NCBI GenBank assembly: GCA_026770595.1
Contig: MU633811.1
Location: 1-22,902 of the forward strand
Direction of reading: 5' to 3'
DNA length: 22,902 nucleotides
Origin: Ochromonadaceae sp. CCMP2298
Taxonomy: Eukaryota; Sar; Synurophyceae; Ochromonadales; Ochromonadaceae
Shown in pieces: positions 19,101 through 22,902 of this stretch. The notes beneath the pieces are model-generated. The model had not been told where the DNA came from. It did no database searches and worked only from the letters and a program-made list of their open reading frames with translations. The position numbers and the translations under genes were made by a program. Each line of letters starts with the position of its first letter. Position 1 is the first letter of the stretch.

Positions 19101-19179
19101 TCCGTCGCATCCTTTTGAGTCGCTGGAAAGGTGGAAGGAAGATCAAAGGGAAAGGAGAAGTGCGAACAAGGTAAACAGT

Positions 19180-19353
19180 CCGCAAGTACTGCTACTTGGG
19201 GGTCACGCTAAAAACGCCTTTTTTTTACCCCAAAAACCCATGTAACGGAATGGTTACGCGGTTTTTTTTAATGTGTCTCCTATTTTATTGATTAAAACCC
19301 ACCTTGGGGTAAAAATTTTGGGGGGTGAAAATTACCCCCAAGTAAAGTTGCGG
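19180..19353. repeat. nested inverted repeats, possible degenerate MITE
   Basis: ACTTGGGGGT (19194-19203) has its exact reverse complement ACCCCCAAGT at 19334-19343. CCGCAA and TTGCGG lie just outside at 19180-19185 and 19348-19353, though not equally spaced. Inside, TTTTTACCCCAA (19222-19233) pairs with TTGGGGTAAAAA (19304-19315), and GTAAC with GTTAC near 19242-19257. The whole 174-bp stretch could fold on itself. No clear target-site duplication was seen, so the element assignment is tentative. Confidence 0.45.
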
Positions 19354-19586
19354 GCAGGTAAAGTTCGAGCCACGAAATCCTGACTTTCACTGGGGTGATC
19401 TTATCTCAAAAACAGAAATCTATCTCCGATTGAATCAATACTAATTCATGTACTCAATTAGCAATTATATTATTACTCTACTAAAATGGGCATAGAATTT
19501 CATATTTCGATAGGGGTTGTCACTTTTGTAGGATACAATGTTTCGTTATTTCAGCGCTGTTTATCCCTTTTTCATAATAAAAGTCG

Positions 19587-19622
19587 GCCAGGCACTTTGT
19601 GACGCAGCCAGGCGCTTTGTGA
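19587..19622 (+). repeat. 20-bp tandem pair
   Basis: GCCAGGCACTTTGTGA at 19587 is repeated as GCCAGGCGCTTTGTGA at 19607, with a 20-bp period and one difference in 16. It is a small local duplication in the spacer with no assigned role. Confidence 0.7.
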
Positions 19623-19679
19623 ACCTACTGGATTTTAACCTTTTCAACCGGCACCTTCCAGGGTTAGAGGGTTAAAGAA

Positions 19680-19757
19680 ATGAAGGGGCTGAACGTGATA
19701 CACGACTGCATACTGGTGGAGTTCGGCTTCGACGAAAGGCGATTAATTTTGTATTAA
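19680..19757 (+). other. short coding-like GC island (25 codons)
   Basis: ATG at 19680 opens a 25-codon frame whose first 21 codons use the same C/G-ending third positions as the real genes of the window (MKGLNVIHDCILVEFGFDERR), then meets AT-rich sequence and TAA at 19755-19757. It is set in an otherwise AT-rich spacer. It could be an exon relic copied from another gene, a microprotein, or chance. No homologue is recognised. Confidence 0.25.
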
Positions 19758-19903
19758 ATACCGGTATTATATATTATATGTTATAATAAGTAGGTTGTAT
19801 AAAAGTATGTTATTGCATTCTGATAGTTCCAAAAATTCAGCTGATAATTAGAAAGATTCAGATGGGTTCCCGTGATCCCGATCCCCACCTTTCACATGAG
19901 TCT

Positions 19904-20998
19904 CTATAACCCATCAGGCATCTCGACATCGCACGCCATAGGATCGTGTAGGGGATTATTGGGAATAGTGGGAATAGCTGTAATGAGGGTATTGTGGGTG
20001 GAGGTAGTTAGGTCAGAGCCTGCCCCGCTCTCTCCCACGTCTACACTCGCCCAGTATGTCTCGTCATCGTCAAAATCCTGGTACTCCTGCTCAGCCAGGT
20101 ATGTGGACGCCACAGAATCCCTATCCCTGCTATCCTCTGACCCCACCGACCCCGCTGCCGACTCGATTCCCCTGTTGATTCCCTTACTGAGGTGGTGCAT
20201 GCCCAAAAGCCTAACCCAGTTATTGCGCGCCTCTCTGGAGTTTCCGAAGAAAACGCACGCTGTAAGCGCCCCCTGCATGATGGATATGCAGTTTATGGAC
20301 ACCACGGTGGTGCTGTTGGCCGCCCTGTCCGGGTCGATGTTGGTCTGCAGGGCGTTGGGGATCCAGCAAACCATGATGATAACGGGATACAAAAAGAGCA
20401 TATTCATGGCATTGCGCACGGCCGGGGTGGTGCCCGTGTTCGCCCTAACTTTGAGATAGACCAGCACCCCCCAGTAGAACATCAGCATCCCCGTGCCGAA
20501 AATGACCGCATCGAAGGTAAGAATCTGCCAAAAAATGGCCATATTTTCGCTCCTGCCGCCCCCCCTTGGCTGGATCCAGCAGAAGTCGTCGTCCTCGGGG
20601 GCCTGTCCGTAGTCCGAAGTGGTCAAGGGCAGGAGCGTCAGGAAGAGCGGGATGGTCCAGCAGATCAGATGCATCTGTAATTGGGACATGGCGATCTTGC
20701 CATGCGTGACGAGGGAATATATGAGGAAGGAGAGCATGCAGGTCCAGAACCAGCTGGCGGGGTAGAAGAACTGCTGCACCAGTCCTTGCACGGAGCACAT
20801 CACTCCGTCCCCGGGTGAGCCGAAGAAGACTGTGCAGTTCGCGATCGTGTCACAGAACGAGATAAAGAAGATCGTGCGCATGAAGACGCTGCGCCAGAGG
20901 CTTCTGAAAAGAAGGAAGCTGAGGAGAACTACGAAGGAGGCTGACGTACTCACTATAGTGATGTACAGCTCCGCATCCTTATTATGCCCAGCGGACAT
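19904..20998 (-). CDS. cAMP-receptor-like (class E type) seven-transmembrane GPCR
   Basis: It is a single-exon frame of 364 residues with a TAG stop. The ATG at 20998 is the start: the open frame extends upstream, but the only earlier initiator-like codon there is TTG. Hydrophobic helices lie at about residues 10-32, 37-60, 68-97, 107-126, 155-187, 197-220 and 234-258, after a very short N terminus as in the Dictyostelium cAMP receptor family. A Cys at the top of helix 3 (about 68) and one in the second extracellular loop (in DDDFCWIQ, about 141) could form the usual disulfide. Helix 6 carries CWIPNALQ, and after helix 7 comes FFGNSREARNNW, both in the style of this family. The roughly 100-residue tail is rich in Ser, Thr, Asp and Glu, suitable for receptor phosphorylation. 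It acts at the plasma membrane or ciliary membrane; the ligand is unknown, and cAMP binding is not implied by the family alone. Confidence 0.87.
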   Translation of the reverse strand: MSAGHNKDAELYITIVSTSASFVVLLSFLLFRSLWRSVFMRTIFFISFCDTIANCTVFFGSPGDGVMCSVQGLVQQFFYPASWFWTCMLSFLIYSLVTHGKIAMSQLQMHLICWTIPLFLTLLPLTTSDYGQAPEDDDFCWIQPRGGGRSENMAIFWQILTFDAVIFGTGMLMFYWGVLVYLKVRANTGTTPAVRNAMNMLFLYPVIIMVCWIPNALQTNIDPDRAANSTTVVSINCISIMQGALTACVFFGNSREARNNWVRLLGMHHLSKGINRGIESAAGSVGSEDSRDRDSVASTYLAEQEYQDFDDDETYWASVDVGESGAGSDLTTSTHNTLITAIPTIPNNPLHDPMACDVEMPDGL

Positions 20999-21196
20999 GA
21001 ATACTGCCAGGTGCGCAACCGACCTCGGTAACACGGGACAGGCGTCACACAACGCTTTGCTCGACTGGAGCGATGATGACCTTCGTGATCTGTTGAATGT
21101 GGGATGCCAGAAAGCGTCACATCAGAAAAAAGATCTCGCTCTCGGTTTTTTTTCCTTTTGAAATCCAGTTGGGGCAAAAAGGCGCCAACGAAAAAA
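20999..21196. promoter_or_regulatory. upstream region of receptor gene, left flank of MITE
   Basis: These 198 bp lie between the receptor ATG and the MITE's left end. They contain the remainder of the receptor's upstream open frame and a T-rich stretch at 21147-21160. On the minus strand, a CTGAT-rich segment ending CATTCAACAG (near 21091-21100) resembles a splice acceptor, so a 5'UTR intron is possible. GCGCCAAC at 21182-21189 resembles the MITE end GTCGCCAAC. No TATA box is clear. Confidence 0.35.
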
Positions 21197-21198
21197 TA

Positions 21199-21337
21199 AG
21201 TCGCCAACATTTTGACAGTGGGAAACGGCCCAATTAGCGCAAACCGTAATTCCAGTTATAGATCAATATCACATCTGCATCGTAATTATACGCATTTATA
21301 ACAATGTTTTTGTCATGTAATATATATATTGCACATC
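21199..21337 (+). repeat. left terminal inverted repeat of the MITE
   Basis: It is 139 bp and begins AGTCGCCAAC. Compared with the right copy it differs at three scattered single bases over the first 105 or so positions, and at five bases in a short variable patch (GTTTTTGTCATGTAAT here). It then matches again through a TATATATATTGCACATC end. The position of the inner boundary is set by where the match ends. Confidence 0.9.
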
Positions 21338-21631
21338 TATAAGACATGCCATTTTGGACAAAGTGATCGTCGTAAATAATGCACATAGATAGTAGAAGGC
21401 AAAATAATAAGGTGCAAAATAATGTCTGGGCTGAGCACTAGGACTGCTGCGCTGAGAGCCAAGATGTCACTGAGGATGGTTCCTTGCAGGATCTGCGCGC
21501 TCAGTGCGAATGGAGATTCTTACGAATCTCGTGCTTTGGATGGCTCAGTGCCGCCTCTGTAGTCGTTTTGTTGATTAAAATGCCAATTTTAATGGTACAC
21601 TATTTTGCAGTTGTCGTCTGGCAGAATAATT

Positions 21632-21763
21632 CGTCAAATGACAGATTTGTTTGTCATATGACAGGTTTGTTTGTCCAATGACAGATTTGTTTGACAGTGT
21701 ATCGAATCGTTTGTCAAATGACAAAAATGTTTGTCACATGACAAAATTGTTTGTCACATGACA
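21632..21763. repeat. 20-bp-period array of TGTCA-NN-TGACA dyads
   Basis: Dyad cores start every 20 bp at 21632, 21652, 21672, 21712, 21732 and 21752; the slot at 21692 is degenerate. The cores read CGTCAAATGACA, TGTCATATGACA (a perfect palindrome), TGTCCAATGACA, TGTCAAATGACA, TGTCACATGACA and TGTCACATGACA, separated by GATTTGTT-like spacers. The outer TGTCA/TGACA bases are kept while the two central bases vary, as expected for sites bound by a dimeric protein. The array is only on the right-hand side of the MITE. Confidence 0.9.
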
Positions 21764-21797
21764 GATGATAATAATAAATAGATGATAATAATAAATA
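21764..21797 (+). repeat. 17-bp tandem pair GATGATAATAATAAATA
   Basis: Two identical, head-to-tail 17-bp AT-rich units lie between the dyad array and the right terminal inverted repeat of the MITE. They probably arose by slippage. Confidence 0.85.
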
Positions 21798-21806
21798 TAT
21801 TTTATT

Positions 21807-21945
21807 GATGTGCAATATATATATTACACAACTTAAATATTGTTATAAATGCGTATAATTACGATGCAGATGTGATACTGATCTATAACTAGAATTACGG
21901 TTAGCGCTAATTGGGCCGTTTCCCACTGTCAAAATGTTGGCGACT
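21807..21945 (-). repeat. right terminal inverted repeat of the MITE
   Basis: It is 139 bp, the reverse complement of 21199-21337 with about 94% identity. It is followed by TA and then AAATCCTGACTTTCAC (21948-21963), a 16-bp sequence also present at 19375-19390. Its outer end is only 37 bp upstream of the ATG at 21984. Confidence 0.9.
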
Positions 21946-22070
21946 TAAAATCCTGACTTTCACGTTTTAACCCTTTCCAAAGAATGGGGGCCATCGTGGT
22001 CCACCGATGGCTGGCGAACTCTACAAGTAACTTACCTTTTCGCGTTGTCTCTACCTCGCGCACAATCGCC

Positions 22071-22902
22071 ATGCAGGAGGACGGCTACTCAGGTGCTGCC
22101 CCGGCGGCGGGGGCAAAGCACCGTCTCGAGCTGTCGACAGCGCCCAACGCGGCCTCCGCGATCTGCTTGCGGTATCTGTTCGCAGTGTCAGGCGGAGACT
22201 TCCTCATCAGCAACGGCGACACTCTCGATCACCAGGTCACCTGCCTGGAGAACGGGCGCGCCGCTGCGGAGAACACTATCAACGTGATCTACTGGCTGTC
22301 CTTCAGAAACACCCCTGGTTTCGCGAAGGTGGGCCAGCTGTGCGGGCAGGACAAGACGCAGAAGCGGAGGGTGGGCAGCGCCGTGAAGCGCGTGCTGGGC
22401 TGGTTGGAAGACTGGAGCGACCTAATAACCCCGCCTGAGCAGCAGCTGACACCCACCTGCGCGCCCATACTGCTGGACAAGAGGATGAGAGCGAGGGGCA
22501 TGCATTACATCACAGACTATACGATCAACGAGAGCGAGACAAACCTGCACGCTTCTGCGGCCGACGTGCTCATGCTGGCCCTGCTGCAGCCTTGGCTTCG
22601 GGCCTGTGTGGGCGCGGGAGTGGCGGGGGGAGCGGGGGCAGCGGGGGAGGCGTGTGACACAGCGGCAGGGGACGCAGAGGACGGGGACGCAGGGGATGGC
22701 GTCGCGTGCGTTACCGAGCTGCTCCCCTACGTGCTTCTGTACGTACAGCGCATCAGGGCGGAGTTGCGGGCCTCAGACGGGCCCCTGTTCGATCGGCTCT
22801 TTGGGGAGCTGTGGGTGGACGGGGTGCAGGGGCCTACGCAGACGGTGCCGGTGTTTCGGTTCACGAGGCGCAAAGTTGCAGGGACTGGGGGCGAGGCTGG
22901 GG
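22071..22902 (+). CDS. hypothetical protein, 5' part of a gene running off the window
   Basis: An open frame of 277 codons runs from ATG 22071 to the window end without a stop; it has strong C/G third-position bias like the other genes. The start at 22071 has G at -3. An in-frame ATG at 21984 would add 29 residues (MGAIVVHRWLANSTSNLPFR and onwards) that are rich in Arg and Ser and lack acidic residues, so they could be a mitochondrial targeting peptide. I do not recognise the protein. It contains Trp-rich segments near residues 75 and 111-115 (VLGWLEDW) and a Gly/Ala/Asp low-complexity stretch at about 182-215 encoded by G-rich repeats. It resumes with a predicted helical part (LLPYVLLYVQRIRAEL). 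No signal peptide or membrane segment is evident. Confidence 0.65.
   Translation, partial: MQEDGYSGAAPAAGAKHRLELSTAPNAASAICLRYLFAVSGGDFLISNGDTLDHQVTCLENGRAAAENTINVIYWLSFRNTPGFAKVGQLCGQDKTQKRRVGSAVKRVLGWLEDWSDLITPPEQQLTPTCAPILLDKRMRARGMHYITDYTINESETNLHASAADVLMLALLQPWLRACVGAGVAGGAGAAGEACDTAAGDAEDGDAGDGVACVTELLPYVLLYVQRIRAELRASDGPLFDRLFGELWVDGVQGPTQTVPVFRFTRRKVAGTGGEAG

Larger units (their letters stand above)
18903..19903. other. AT-rich spacer between receptor and giant gene
   Basis: This is about 1 kb between the 3' end of the receptor gene and the 5' end of the giant gene, both on the minus strand. It includes a strong hairpin (19057-19100), an A/T- and C/G-tract region with nested inverted repeats (19180-19353), a 20-bp tandem pair (19587-19622), a GC-rich coding-like island (19680-19757) and a perfect 12-bp palindrome AATACCGGTATT (19757-19768). 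A 21-codon upstream ORF (ATG near 19113 on the minus strand) overlaps the hairpin and would lie in a long 5' leader if transcription starts above it. No tRNA or longer gene was found. Confidence 0.5.
21199..21945. mobile_element. 747-bp MITE with 139-bp terminal inverted repeats, TA target
   Basis: The left terminal repeat 21199-21337 and the right terminal repeat 21807-21945 are reverse complements over 139 bp, with about eight mismatches; the outermost 43 bases are identical. The ends read AGTCGCCAACATTTTGACAG. TA lies directly outside both ends (21197-21198 and 21946-21947), consistent with a TA target-site duplication as in Tc1/mariner-type transposition. The interior has no transposase frame, so the element would move only with help from a relative. 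It also holds a 20-bp-period dyad array and a 17-bp tandem pair. It sits between the divergent receptor gene and the last gene of the window, where it probably forms part of the promoter region. Confidence 0.88.

Noticed and set aside
19363-19371. GTTCGAGCC resembling a tRNA B box
   Set aside because: The flanking bases do not form a T-arm stem and no A box or acceptor stem fits upstream.
19872-20680. Plus-strand frames antisense to the receptor
   Set aside because: The minus-strand frame shows seven hydrophobic helices with family motifs; the plus frames show no domain.
20999-21052. An 18-residue longer receptor N terminus
   Set aside because: The upstream initiator is TTG, not ATG. The receptor family has a very short N terminus and the ATG at 20998 fits it.
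21484-21681. A 65-codon frame inside the MITE as a transposase remnant
   Set aside because: It starts with TTG, runs through the repeat array and shows no catalytic motif.

Overview
This is nuclear DNA from a eukaryote, most likely a unicellular protist that makes cilia or flagella. The genes are GC-rich and read in long exons; they have few GT-AG introns (88-130 nt), and the spacers between them are AT-rich. There are no bacterial-style operons or ribosome binding sites. The lineage cannot be fixed from this window. A microtubule-binding EMAP-like protein, a cAMP-receptor-type GPCR and a DUF3638/DUF3645 giant protein are a mix seen in stramenopiles, amoebozoans and early-branching fungi.

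Layout: (1) 1-484, AT-rich spacer with short repeats. (2) 485-1501 (-), an unrecognised coiled-coil ORF carrying a near-perfect 46-bp-arm palindrome (995-1088). (3) 1742-9624 (+), a four-exon gene for a 2,516-residue protein with three EF-hand loops followed by three tandem HELP/WD40 (EML-type) modules. (4) 9625-9926, convergent 3' spacer. (5) 9927-18797 (-), a 2,957-codon frame with an N-terminal ubiquitin-like domain, a DUF3638 region with ATPase-like motifs, and DUF3645. It is cut by exactly two in-frame stops (TAA 15591-15593, TGA 12315-12317) and has no frameshift. A 5'UTR intron probably lies at 18812-18902. (6) 18903-19903, spacer with a hairpin, inverted repeats and a small coding-like island. 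(7) 19904-20998 (-), a seven-helix receptor of the Dictyostelium cAMP receptor type. (8) 21199-21945, a 747-bp non-coding element with 139-bp terminal inverted repeats and TA flanks (a MITE), containing a 20-bp-period array of TGTCA-NN-TGACA dyads. (9) 22071 (or 21984) to the window end (+), an unrecognised gene running out of the window.

The genes do not form an obvious pathway. Calcium sensing and microtubule binding are fused in one protein (EF-hand EML), and a ubiquitin-linked giant protein and a receptor sit next to it. The points most worth checking are the twice-interrupted giant gene, the dyad array inside the MITE (whose end lies 37 bp from a possible start codon of the next gene), the templated palindrome, and the EF-hand/triple-EML fusion. 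Novelty was judged without database searches.
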